From Scilla litardierei (lineage: Eukaryota; Streptophyta; Magnoliopsida; Asparagales; Asparagaceae): a stretch of 64,000 nt of DNA. Shown in pieces: positions 44,701-55,248 of the stretch. The stretch's first letter is position 1, and each line of letters begins with the position of its first letter. A program made the position numbers and the translations under genes. The notes under the pieces were generated by a model, which made no database searches, was not told where the DNA came from, and saw nothing but the letters and a program-made list of their open reading frames with translations. The stretch lies in contig CM061140.1 in NCBI GenBank assembly GCA_030789695.1, forward strand, positions 168,478,319 to 168,542,318, in the 5' to 3' direction.

Positions 44701-47700
44701 CGCCTAATAGGTATTAAGAGTTTTTTGTTCATCTTTATGTTATGATTTAGGGAGTTAGGGATTTATAATGGTGTGTGTGCAGGTTGTTGAAAATGGCAAG
44801 TGATTCAATTTTTGTCATATGCTATTTTGCTGGTGAATTATATATTAATGAAAATACGAACCACGGTATGTCGGAGGGAAAGCTAAATCGATGAAGCTTA
44901 TAAGTGGGTCGACCTATAACGACCTAGTAGATCGGATATACAATATCACGAAGATCTGTCGGGAAGAATATATGTTGAATCTGGTGTGCAACTGGCCAGT
45001 AATGGGAGGAAAGACTACCGCAGTTAAAATATCAGACGACGATGATATGGAGAATCTGTTTGATTTATCGCAAGATCATCGTGGAGTTGAAATATATGTG
45101 GGTCTTGATGCAATAAACACCGCCCAAGAAAATACGACAGGAGTAGGGTGTTCGCAATATCCGCAAGATGAAGCTAACATGAACACCTAAGTCTATATTT
45201 CAATCAAGTTTTGCGAATTGTAACTAAATTTTTTTGTATTCGTCGTAGCAACTAAAATTTTAAACCGTTCATATGTCAGTAACAGGTTGAATGAGGAAGC
45301 AGTGGGAATTGAAAATCAACACTCAACTTACATGGAAGGCCCTTTTGTACCGGAGTCGATGCCTGAAGATCCATACATACTTGTTGATGAAGAAATAGAA
45401 GAGAGCGATGACGAGGAGCATGTCGGGGCCGGAGAGGATAACATGCTTTATGCGGATGATCCAAACGAAGATGATATAGCATGGATACAACAATCGGTCG
45501 CCGTTAACACAATTGTGGAAGATGAGGAGGCTTTGCCAGATGAAGTTGAAGAGGAGGAATGGCTAAATGCAACAGTTATGAGTAATACACTTGAAAGGAG
45601 AGTGGAAGAGCCTAGACCTCAAAACGATAGGGGGGTGTTCAATGTCGGCGATATTTATGATACAAAGGCCGCCTTGATTAAAGCAATAACGGAGTGGAGC
45701 ATTAAGCGTAATGTTTCATTTAGGCCAATCAAGACAAACAAGACAAGTTATAACGTGATATGCGCCCTAAATGCTGCGGTCAATCCGGCAACGCAAGATG
45801 AGGCTAGTAGGAATTGTCCGTGGCGTATCCATGCAGCAGTGCGGAAGAGTAGCATTGGGAAGTTCAAGCTCTCAAGGGTTGTGGAGGAACATACTTGCAA
45901 TAATCCAACCCTAAATACAGATCATCAAAAAGCCACAGCATCTTTCATTTGTAATATGATTATGCCAATGGTGAAGACAAAGTTAGATTTGACACCGGCA
46001 GAAATCCAAGAGGCCATAACCGCCCTGTTACGGATCCGAATTTCATATTACAAAGCATGGATGGCAAGATCGAAGGCATTAGAAAGGATTTTTGGAGATT
46101 GGGAGGAGTCGTATAATCGGCTACCTCGGTATTTAGAGGCCATTTCAGAGACTAATCCAGGCACCATATACAAGATCACTTATGACACTATCAGTGAAGG
46201 AGTAGCACAATTTTCGGGGGTCTTCTGAGCATTTGGCCCTTCAATCAAGGGTTTCAAACATTGTCGGCCGATTCTAAGTATTGATGGTACCCATTTGTAT
46301 GGGAAATATGATGGGTGTTTACTTGTGGCCACCGGTGTGGATGGTAATGGTGGGCTGTTTCCCTTGGCATTTGCGGTTGTGTCAGCGGAGAACCAAGAAA
46401 ACTGGAAGTGGTTTTTCGCATGTATATATGAATACATACCAAGTGCGCATGGACGAACGATAACATTCATTTCAGATAGAATGAAAGGAATTCCTCGAGC
46501 ACTAGAAGATGGATGGCCAGCACATTATCACCATAGGTATTGTCTGCGGCATATTATTGCAAATTACAAGGCGAAAGGATTCCGAACACGTTCCTTGGAG
46601 GGAAACTTCTGGATGGCTGGCATTGCATCAGACTTGCTGACATACAATGCCTATCGTGCCAAAATTAAAGACGAGTCCATTGAAACAGATGCGTGGATAT
46701 CTGCAGATTTACATGGAAAAGAAAGCATGTGGGCGATGCATGCCGATCGTGGGAAACATTATTGCATCATGACAACAAATTGTTCTGAGAGCTTTAATGG
46801 GGTGCTCAAAGGTGCTAGGGCTCTACCTATACAAGCGTTGATTGCAAGAACATTTTACAGGTTAAATAGATATTTCTTCAGTCGAAGACTAAGTGGGTAA
46901 GGGTGGCCGACAGATTTTGTGCCCACAGCAATGGACATTATTGCGGCACGGAGGGAAGAAGCCCGAACGTTTATGCTCACAAGGTTTAGTGATTGTGAGT
47001 GGCAGGTGACTGACAATGATGGTCTCTGTTATACTGTTAAGTTGCATGACGAGAAATGCAGATGTAGTTGCAATATTCATTCGCTTCAACACATCCCATG
47101 TGCCCATGTTATCGCCGCAACTTCCAGACAAGAATATGGTGCCAATATAGCATATATGCCATTCTGTTCGCCATGGTATAAGGTTAGCAGATATCGCCTT
47201 GCATATGAACCTTTATTTCACCCCATACCCGATGCACGGTATTGGAAGGCTTGGGATGGTCCCAAATTACTTCCACCCGACAAAAGAAGACCTCCAGGTC
47301 GGCCTACATCTACACGTATTCGGGGGGCAATGGATATTCCGCGCGAAGGAAGCCGACAGAATAGATGTGGCAATTGCCATCAACTCGGGCACTACAAATC
47401 ACGCTGCCGAAATCCTCCAACACACGCGTGTGTTGATTCTTCAATTCATATATTTCTTGTGGATATAAATATGTTGTTCTAATTTATGCTTATCTTGTAG
47501 GTATTCATCTCAAGTTCGGGGCGGGTCTTCATCACAAGGCCGCGTCGCGTCTTCATCACAAGGCCGCGGCGCGTCTTCATCTCAAGGCCGCGGCACGTCT
47601 TCATCTCAAGGCCGTGGCAGATCCCGCACATGATGCAATGATGGATGTTACTCTACTGATACTGTTGTGTTAGGGCCATGATTGATGTGTTAGGGCCATG

Positions 47701-50700
47701 TTTTTTTTGTAAGTTTATTGAATTTGACATGATATATATTTTGAAATTTAAACTACTATGGTTGATGAATTCAATGTTGTTTGATTTATGTGTTACTTGA
47801 GCTTGAATTCAATGTGATGTGTGTTTTGATTTATATGAACGTTCGGATATCCAAGTGATGTGTTGTGATATACTATTTGTGATACGCTATGGCTGTGAGA
47901 AGTATTAGTGTGAGAATAATTTGGGACACGTTTTGATTTTTATATGCATATGCTGGAGTGAATTAGGGTTGAATTATCGGGAGAGTATGAGAAGCAGCTG
48001 CTGAAATGGAGAAGAGCAGCAGCAGCTATTTGCATTTGCAAACAGAGAGGAGCAAGCAGCAGCAGCAATTCGGCTCTGTGTGATTTTGTGGCCTTGGCCG
48101 CAGGTATCAGGTGCGGCCAAGAGCCGCACTCTGAAGATGCGGCTCAGGGCCGCACTCTGAAGGTGCGGCTCTCGGCCACACTCTGAAGGTGCGGCCGAGG
48201 CCACACACGTGCCCCAGCCCCCAAACCGACCTCTTTTGGCCCCCAAAACCAAAAGAGGTCGGTTTTGCTAAATAAAAAAAAAGAGGTCAATTTTTCAAAT
48301 TAATTTATTAATTTGGCCTATTTGCAAAAATTGTCCTAATAGAAAAGAAAGAAAAGGTAAATGAAATGCGAATCTTTTCAATGTTTGGTTATTAAAGAAA
48401 ATTGTGAAGAAAATCATATGAAAAATATTGGAAAGTTTTCTTTTTGGGTTGCGCATTGACTATTAAAAATTTAATATATATTTTTGCTACATTATTTTGA
48501 GGATTTAATTCATGGATAATATGTATATTCATAAATTCTTGGAAATAATCTCGTCATATTTAGTAATAGTTTGGCATAACACAAAGTGATAATATTAATG
48601 TACCGTATTTATTTAAAAATATTTATGAATATATCATTAATAAATGCTAATTTCTTATTGGTTAGTTTGGCTTTTAAACAAGAGGGTTTGGTTCAAATCT
48701 TTTTGGCATCATAACAATATACAATTTTACTTTTAAAACAAAAAATTGTTTATTAAGAAATAAATTGTCAATTGTAACAAATAATTCACAAACCACAAAT
48801 ATCATGATTCATGAATAATTTGTTAATAAACAGTACGTAAGTAATTCACACATTATTTGAAAAAGAGTGAATAATCAGGTAGTTATTTGAAAAATCATTG
48901 AATAATTCGCTAGTTTTTGAACAAATTGTGAATAACTCACAAGTTATTTGAAAAATTCATGATAAAATTCACTTTTGTTTTGTGTTTTTATTGAACATTT
49001 CGTAAATTATTCACAATTTTTTGGGACAAATTCATGAATTAGTCATGAATTTTTTAAAAATGATAAATGATTATGTTTGCTAAAAACACAAATAGCATAT
49101 GAATGTGAGAGAAATTAGTTTAGCTCATTTTTCTCTCATTTTCCTTGGGTCAAGAAGAGGGAAAACTCAAAGATAAGTTTCAATATAAGTTTCAATATGA
49201 ATTTTCCTCTGTGTTCCTTCAATTTTCTTTTCAACCAAACAATAAAAATTGATTCTCCTACTTAGTTTCTTTCCTTTTCCCTCAAACCAAACACAACCTT
49301 AGCAGAACACAAAACATCAGGGCAGAAAGGTGGTGGAGGCTGTACTGGAAGTGGGAGTTTAAGAGAGGATGGTATATGATGCCAAATGTCATAACCTACG
49401 CAACAATATTTTAAGCACCGTACAATTTTTAGCTTTATCTAAATGTGGTTTGTTGGCTGCAGCTATGTTCATTTATAATGGCATAAGATTTTTAGTTGTC
49501 CACCAGTATGCCTGCATGCATTGAAACCAATAGATCAGATTAGATAGTTTGAAACTATTGCAGCTTAGTAAAAGCAGTTGTACAAGCATGCCCGAATACT
49601 TCTGGTTACATGCTTACTACATGTGCATGGTCTATCATGTGCACATGTACAATAGATATGTCCGGGGCGCTGAACTGGGTGTATGTCGTGCAAGGATATG
49701 GATTGAGAGGGAGGGATGGTGGAATGTTTTGGGGAACAGTTAGTTGATATTCATGGATGCAGCATAATGTTTATTCTCTACAGTTTATATAAGCAAGATA
49801 CCATGATTTAGCACCTTGTATGATGTGTTGATACTCGAATTGTTCTGGTATCCTTTGTATATTATCACTGTGCTCAACTTCTAGGGTGTTGCAATGGTCA
49901 GACACATGATTAGTATTAATAAGACAATTAACGATATATTTGATATATACCTTACCTGTAGAACTGGAGAGGGCAGCATAAGCATTTTTTTGCAGGTATA
50001 CTCTAATAAATAACATAAATGATATGCAATTCTTTCTTTTCTTTTATATTTTATCTTGTGTTTGTGTGTGTTGTGCATGTCATAGACTGTGTGGAAGATA
50101 TCTCACATTGACCAAATAATGCGGTCCCATAAATTCATTTCTTGACTCTATGGTGATGACAGCACCCTAAATCCCATTAAACAGTGTCTGCTATGCCTCC
50201 TTGTAAGGTAGTCCATTTCTGTGTATGCACGAAGTTGTGTGTTGCTCTCTGTAATTTACCAAGCCGTCCATACTATCTATAAACAATGTTGATTTTCCCC
50301 TCATAAATCTTCATTTCTCTGTTTTTTCGTTGCTGGGCTATTTTGAGAATGCGAAATGGGAAAGTGATTTTGCATGCACTAAATACTTCCAAAGCTATCA
50401 GACATGTATTGCTTGCAAGATCTTTGTTTCTGTTAATTTATTATTATCATTATATCACTGAAAATTGAAATCACAGCCGCTCTATATTTTATCTTCCTGG
50501 ATTCTGCAGGATGTTTTATGGACCTGGTGGCCCATATGCATTGTTCGCTGGTAAAGATGCTAGCAGAGCATTAGCAAAAATGTCGTTTGAGCGGCAGGAT
50601 TTGACCGGAGATATCTCTGGCCTTGGACCCTTTGAGCTTGACGCCCTTCAAGACTGGGAATACAAGTTCATGAGCAAATATGTTAAAGTAGGAACTGTGA

Positions 50701-50942
50701 AGAAAACAATTCCCGTGACAGATGGCAGTACATCTGAAACAACCGAAGCATCCACTCTAACTACCGAAGGAGGCCCTTCAGAGAGCCCTGCTGAGAACAA
50801 TGCAGAGTTGGAGGCTGATGCTCCGGATGCCCATCTCAAGTCTGAGGAGGATACTTCAGTAGCTGCAGCTGTTCCCGGTGCAGAAGAAAAGCACATCACA
50901 GAACCAAAGGAAGCTGGCATTGCCGAGGACTCCAAGGAGTAG
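38714..50942 (+). CDS. MSBP: membrane steroid-binding protein (MAPR, cytochrome b5-like)
   Basis: Two coding exons, 38714-39024 and 50510-50942, join as AG/G to give Arg 104 and 247 residues in all, in line with the 220-233 residues of Arabidopsis MSBP1/2. An N-terminal membrane segment spans about residues 24-46 (FFTVLAVAVAFFYVVSGLF). A proline-rich linker (PLPPPVQLG) follows, then a cytochrome b5-like haem/steroid-binding domain at about 71-170 (MAIKGQIYDVTQSR, MFYGPGGPYALFAGKDASR, DLTGDISGL, LQDWEYKFMSKY), then an acidic Ser/Thr-rich tail. Known members sit in plasma or ER membranes, bind progesterone or brassinosteroids, dampen growth signalling and organise monolignol P450s. Exon 1 is GC-rich. 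Intron 1 is 11,485 bp and contains MULE-2 in sense orientation; MULE-1 is 149 bp upstream of the ATG. No lesion is seen in the coding sequence. Confidence 0.95.
39025..40837 (+). other. MSBP intron 1, 5' part
   Basis: T-rich intronic sequence from the donor gtataa at 39025 to the MULE-2 target duplication. No gene or repeat of note is seen in it. Confidence 0.85.
40838..40846. repeat. MULE-2 left target duplication
   Basis: The nonamer taatagaaa, identical to 48337-48345. Confidence 0.93.
40847..41107 (+). repeat. MULE-2 left terminal inverted repeat
   Basis: Matches the reverse complement of 48075-48336. It contains a hairpin (40917-40933 with 40942-40958, 17-bp arms on aaaccgacctcttttgg) and a run of gccgcaccttcagagtgcggc-type inverted units. 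A further hairpin (agcagcccgc/gcgggctgct) lies just inside it near 41103-41130. Confidence 0.92.
41341..43814 (+). CDS. plant mobile domain (PMD) protein of MULE-2
   Basis: Five exons join in phase 0: 41341-41421, 41503-42141, 42227-42397, 42485-42886 and 42963 onward. The frame encodes an aminotransferase-like plant mobile domain, as in MAIN/MAIL-type proteins and in transposon proteins: RLRWVRLDHALLTALVERWRPETNTFHM, ITLQDVAVITGLPIDGEP, LLHMIETLLVPD, GGYSWGSAVLAHLYAEL, WSWDRMYVGRP, then WEPYGERFEQLP. The C-terminal region is rich in Gln, Ser, His and Trp, with three copies of TSQQEHT. A TGA at 43518-43520 stops the protein at 616 residues. The same frame stays open for 97 more codons to 43814 with similar composition (ending FSRRKGSRR), so the stop is probably a late nonsense mutation. 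The function in transposition is unknown. The exon 3 donor (cat/gtgtgt at 42397) is the least certain boundary. Confidence 0.8.
44035..44250. repeat. inverted duplication (hairpin) in MULE-2
   Basis: Arm 1 (about 44035-44130) and the reverse complement of arm 2 (about 44156-44250) align along about 95 bp with substitutions. Both arms, read in their own direction, encode the same peptide type (AAQxAxEAAK, VDE, RK, GAxPNPxT), in opposite directions. The loop is about 25 bp. RNA from here would fold into a long imperfect hairpin. Confidence 0.8.
44368..44391. repeat. 24-bp perfect palindrome
   Basis: ggagtgtgatacgtatcacactcc reads the same on both strands. It lies 48 bp left of the 94-bp palindrome. 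Confidence 0.95.
44440..44533. repeat. 94-bp perfect palindrome
   Basis: Arms 44440-44485 and 44488-44533 are exact reverse complements (46 bp each) around a 2-base tt centre. The units are the same gcggccttgggccgcac-type elements found in both TIRs. It lies between the PMD gene and the transposase, about 260 bp upstream of the transposase start. Confidence 0.97.
44793..47633 (+). pseudogene. MULE-2 transposase, inactivated
   Basis: Reads as PB1-like N-terminus (MASDSIFVICYFAGELYIN; SGSTYNDLVDRIYNI), acidic linker, zinc-finger-like N-terminal transposase region (FNVGDIYDTKAALIKAI; CPWRIHA), DDE domain with Asp (LSIDGTHLYG), Asp (FISDRMKGI) and Glu (NCSESFNG), SWIM finger (CRCSCNIH, CAH) and CCHC knuckle (CGNCHQLGH). 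After a donor at 47428 and acceptor at 47500, a last exon (47501-47633) encodes SSSQGRG repeats. Lesions: a shift of one base near 44865; a likely lost splice donor (ctaagt at 45187, with the acceptor ending at 45285 in the right phase); TGA at 46226-46228 where relatives have Trp; TAA at 46898-46900. From 45286 to 47427 there is no indel, so decay is recent or slow. This copy cannot make a full transposase. Confidence 0.87.
48075..48336 (-). repeat. MULE-2 right terminal inverted repeat
   Basis: Reverse complement of 40847-41107 with few differences, including the aaaccgacctcttttgg hairpin and the gccgcactctgaaggtgcgg units. Confidence 0.92.
48337..48345. repeat. MULE-2 right target duplication
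   Basis: The nonamer taatagaaa, a 9/9 match to 40838-40846. Confidence 0.93.
48346..50509 (+). other. MSBP intron 1, 3' part
   Basis: AT-rich intron sequence ending in a pyrimidine-containing acceptor (ttctgcag at 50502-50509). A stretch of aattcac/tgaataat-type repeats lies at 48780-49060. No gene is seen. Confidence 0.85.
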
Positions 50943-51600
50943 GTTTAGAAATGTATCTTTGTTAGTTGATGGTATGCCGTGTTTCTTCTCAGTGGAAGTT
51001 GTGCAGTATGTTTCTGCGACGGTGCCTATCAGTGGTTATTTATATGCCGAAAAGGGTGGTGGTGGATTTTATTGTATTAAAAATCTTGTTTAATTCCGAA
51101 GGGGGGGTAGACATGCTGGCACCTTATAAGGATGTTATGCATGCACCTTATGTAATGAGTTTTTAGTAAGTCTGGCTGTTGATGGTTCTACATTTTTATC
51201 TTTTGATGTTTCCAGATTTAGCATGGCGAGAGAGAAAGCTCAAGATGGTACATGCTCGCAGCGATAACTTGGATGCATGTACAAGATTTAGTGGTGGCTG
51301 AATCAGAATATTTTCAACTGGATCTGTGATTTTCAGAATAGCTTGGCCACCACAGGTGTGGAGATGGAATAAGCCAGTGATCGTCACAGCATTTGCAGGT
51401 TTCTAATTACCCCAGCCGATGCTCTCGCTCATCTTTGGCGTAGTTTTAACAGCAGCAGGATGTTGAATCTAGTTACAATCTGATCTCAAACAAAATGAAA
51501 TCTATGTGCAGTCTGATCTCAAGCAAAATGCCGGCAAGTCTGATGCCTCTCTCGGGCTCAAACGCCTCAGACGTACCGTAATTTTGAACGGGTTTGTGAA
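50943..51600 (+). other. MSBP 3' UTR and downstream flank
   Basis: T-rich sequence after the MSBP stop codon, probably 3' UTR for the first 200-300 bp. No clear poly(A) signal could be chosen. No other gene is seen. Confidence 0.5.
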
Positions 51601-51819
51601 TGATTTCCAAGGTCGAGGTATTTTTGTCATCAGTTGGTATGCTTCATGAAATTTTTAGGCCGGAGCCTTAATATTCCGGAAGAGCCATCAGAACCAAGAT
51701 GGTTGGCAGCTCCACCACTAGTTTTGGCCCAAATTCGCATATCAATATATCAAAATTATTGGGACAAATTTTTTCCCACAAAAAAGCTCAAAATTAAAAA
51801 TAACCAAAAAAATCGATCA

Positions 51820-51968
51820 TGTTATGAATCAATTACTGGGGGAGGAGTCCACAGCTCTTTATTTATAGGTAATTGGGGAGAATACAGATTGGGCTTACAA
51901 TGGTATGTGCCTATCTCTAGGATAGCCCAGAATCTCAACCAACTACGGTTAAATAACCGTTCACAACA
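51820..51968 (-). repeat. copia 3' LTR, 149 bp
   Basis: The minus strand begins tgttgtgaac and ends attcataaca (TGTT...AACA). It contains acctataaataaagag, which joins a TATA-like and a poly(A)-signal-like sequence. The length is short for copia, similar to a few short-LTR lineages. Confidence 0.8.
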
Positions 51969-51981
51969 CTCCCCCTTATCC
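51969..51981 (-). other. copia polypurine tract
   Basis: The minus strand reads ggataagggggag directly before the LTR start TGTTGTGAACG. This is the standard plus-strand primer site of copia elements. Confidence 0.8.
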
Positions 51982-52183
51982 AGCCATAGGTGTGGACTCT
52001 GCTCGTGGATGCTTCAGGATCCCGAGCATAGAAGAGTTTCACATGGGGTGGATACTTCAGGATCCCGAGTTGGTGAGATTTGCCTCATTAAAATCTTTAG
52101 CTATGGAAAACCCAGTTGGAAAAACCATAGTTAAGGAAAAAGAGTACAAACTCTACCTAACTCCCCCTGATCTGTACAAGCTC

Positions 52184-53014
52184 TCAAGCTTTCAGATCTC
52201 TTAGGCGTCTCATTCCAATACTATGTACAAGCTTCCTAAAAATGGCGGTAGGAAAGGCTTTAGTGAACAAATCTGCCAAATTGTCACATGATTGCACCTG
52301 TCTGATGTCGATCTTGCCATCTCTCTGTAACTCGTGCGTCCAGAAGAACTTTGGTGAGATGTGTTTTGTTCTGTCGCCTTTGATGAAGTCATCTCGTAAC
52401 TGAGCTATGCAAGCAGCATTGTCCTCAAACATTATAGTATGTTCGAGATCTCCAGTCTTCAGTCCGGTCGTAGACAGGATGTGGTGGACAACTGAGCGTA
52501 GCCATACGCATTCTCTGCTTGTTTCATGGATGACAATGATCTCTGAGTGATTGGATGAGGTTGCCGTCAAGGTTTGCTTGATGGATCTCCAGGAAATGGC
52601 TGTCCCTCCGTAGGTAAACACGTACCCAGTCTGTGACTTCGCTTTGTGGGGATCAGACAGGTAACCTGCATCAGCATAACCAGCAAGTGTAGGGGATATT
52701 CCATTTTTGTAGAAGAGTCCCAAATCTGTAGACCCTTGGAGGTAGCGCAGAAGGTGCTTAACCCCGGTCCAGTGGCGCTGTGTGGGCGCTGCACTGTATC
52801 TGGCTAGCAAATTTACCGCGAACGCTATGTCGGGACGCGTGCAGTTTGCCAGATATAGTAGTGCTCCGATGGCACTCAGATAAGGAACTTCTGGACCAAG
52901 TATATCCTCCCCCTCTTCCAGCGGCCGGAAGGGGTCTTTATGTGCATCCAGAGATCGTACCACCATAGGTGTACTTAGTGGATGACATTGGTCCATATGA
53001 AATCTTTGCAACAT
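52184..53014 (-). pseudogene. copia RT C-terminus and RNase H fragment
   Basis: A 276-codon open frame typical of the copia polyprotein end: LSAIGALLYLANCTRPDIAFAVNLLARY, the RNase H Asp in AGYADAGYLSDP, GTAISWRSIKQ, Glu in NHSEIIVIHE, Asp in FEDNAACI, HISPKFFWTHEL and DNLADLFTKA. The RT catalytic segment upstream is in another frame, so this is a remnant and the first methionine is arbitrary. In a live element it would be part of a single polyprotein. Confidence 0.88.
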
Positions 53015-53300
53015 TTTCTTCGTGTATGTGATTTGATGTAATAGGATTCCATCTTTTAGATGTTCAATCTGTATTTTGTTTTGCCTAGGTCTTTCATTTC
53101 AAATTCTTTTGTTAGGCTTACAGATATCTCAGTGATCTCTTCAGGAGATCCTATGAGATTTAGATCGTCTATGTAGACATCAATTATTACGAATCCTTTT
53201 TTCATTTGTTCTTATGAAGATACAAGGGCAGACTTCATTGTTTGTGAATCCTTGTTGAACAAGGAATTCACTGAGTCTATTATTCCATAGAGTGTGTAGG

Positions 53301-54180
53301 TAATAGTCCTCATTTTGCTAGACTGTGTACAGCTTGACAGAATTTCAGACATCTTGCAAACAATGAATTTTTACTCCTACTTGTTGAACTCAACATATGA
53401 CAAATTTTATATGAATTTGGGGTAGGACTTCGAGATCTACCTCTACATATTTTTTTCAGAAAGTGATTCCAACTATAGAAATCAGAATTGATGCATAAAC
53501 ACACATACAGAATTCTGTTTTTCAGGAGAGAGTGATTTGCTAGGAAAAACAAGGAAAAATTGAATCTTTTAGGGCTATTGCACATATAAAACATGAAATC
53601 AAAGACATGAACAATATAAATATCATCATAACATTCTTATAGCCCTAAATAAAAATCCATAACCCTAGGTTAGAATCCTACCTCAAAGGAATCCTCTTCT
53701 CCTTCTCTTCTCTTTCTTTTCTCTCCACCTTTCTTTCTCTTGAAAGCTAGGGGTTTTCCTTGAATTTTTTTGGAAGCAAAAGCTAGGGTTTTGAGCTTGG
53801 ATGAAGGGGGAAAGAGGGGGAGAATTTTCGGCCAGGTTTAGGTGGGGGGAGAGGGAGATAAGGTTGGAAAAAGAAAAGAAAGGGAAGATTAAAGAAGAGT
53901 TTAGAATCCCCTAAAAATATCTATGTCTAGAACCTACTCTAGGATAAGCATGAACATGTTAAAAAGAATTTAATACCCTTCCAAAATTATCCCTCAAGTT
54001 TCAAGTATTTACAAGTTTGCCATTACTTTAGACACACACAACTTTAGTGTGTACGCACAGCAATTTTTGGCCAAAAGACCGTTTTGCCCCGACCTTTCTA
54101 AAAATTTACGGGTGTGTCACTAAACCCATCCCTTTTCACACTAGCCCCTCTCACACTAACCCACTCTTTCATAATTTACA
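53301..54180. other. no gene seen
   Basis: AT-rich sequence with a run of ctttctcttctccttctctt near 53690-53745 and a purine-rich counterpart near 53810-53890. It looks like a decayed leader or intron. No protein similarity is recognised. Confidence 0.4.
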
Positions 54181-54183
54181 AGT

Positions 54184-55151
54184 ATGACATTTCTTTATAC
54201 ACCCACCTTCACTCTACACACACTTCCACCCATATGGTCAAATGACCAAAATGCCCCTACCCTCTTCACGAATTTACACGACTGCCACCAGCCACATACA
54301 CGCCATATCACCTCTCATCAACTAATTATACTCACTCTACTCGTGCATAGAGGACTACCGTATCAGTCGCCGTATAGGGCTAAACAGGCCATGACATTTT
54401 GTCGTATGAGAGAGACATGGGAGCCTCTTGATGTGTCTCGGGTTGATTGTTCTGTATTGATCATTAGAGATGTATACTTGGATTATATTGGGGAGCAGAT
54501 GGAAAGTATTAGATTTATCGATGAGGACATACTTCTACTGTCGACCACTTAGTCTGGTCCCCCATCTTCCTATGTAGTGTTGACTAAGATTGTCATCTTG
54601 ATGACTCAGATTCTTCCAAGTCTGTATCTGATGGTGTCCGTGCATATCAGAAAGCTAGTGCAAATTTCTTAGATCCACTTGATGTGAATAGTCAAGCTAT
54701 TTTTGTTTGGTGGGTTAGAAAATAGTGTGGACCTTCCTGATGTCATCTTATTAGATTCTATTGTTGATGAAGGAGTTGCCCCTACTGACTGTCATGTTGC
54801 AAACGATGCCATGACACAGGAGCCGACACCTCAGGATGGCTCAACTGATTCTACTTCTGCTCATTTATGGAACATGTTATAACACAGGACATAACATCTG
54901 TTCTCCTCCACATGCCAATGCTCCAGCTATTTTTTGTTTCTGAGCATCCTGTGCCTGATTCAATGCCTCCATTTGCTTCACACTTTCGAGCTGACATTGC
55001 CATTTATGAAGCAGCATTCAGATACATTGCTCGTCGGATTGCCGTTTTACAAGCTCAGAAGGCTACATTTGACAGTAGAGCTCAAGCTCTAAGGGGTATT
55101 TCGTCCACAGGCACCTCTGATACTGCTCCAGCTCCAGCTACGACTTCTTGA
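54184..55151 (+). pseudogene. retroelement protein remnant (copia-like, 3' region)
   Basis: Broken open frames with low-complexity hydrophilic ends. The piece 54867-55151 (PFASHFRADIAIYEAAFRYIARRI, then SSTGTSDTAPAPATTS) precedes a G-rich tract and a purine tract, as the extra 3' open frame does in SIRE-type copia elements. The frames are interrupted by stops at several places. Assignment rests on position rather than on a domain. Confidence 0.35.
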
Positions 55152-55248
55152 GGTATCCTTTGGATTATTGTGGCTCAAGGGGGGGGGGGGGGGTATTTAT
55201 TGTTATGGTGAGCACTTTTACCTGTGCTTGGGTTGTGCCACATAACGC

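Larger units (their letters stand above)
40847..48336. mobile_element. MULE-2, MULE carrying a plant mobile domain gene
   Basis: A 7,490-bp element with terminal inverted repeats of about 261 bp (ends ggacaatttttgcaaatagg) and a perfect 9-bp target duplication, inserted in MSBP intron 1. It carries two plus-strand genes, a plant mobile domain (PMD) gene (41341-43814) and a transposase pseudogene (44793-47633). Between them lie an inverted duplication and a 94-bp palindrome. It is unrelated in TIR sequence and cargo to MULE-1. TIRs and target duplication are well preserved although the transposase is broken. Confidence 0.93.
51820..53300 (-). mobile_element. truncated Ty1/copia element, 3' part
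   Basis: The minus strand holds, in order, RT C-terminal part with the YIDDLN box (near 53160-53178), RNase H, a polypurine tract and a 149-bp 3' LTR. The 5' part (gag, integrase, N-terminal RT and 5' LTR) is absent. RT is shifted out of frame between about 53090 and 53010. Confidence 0.88.
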
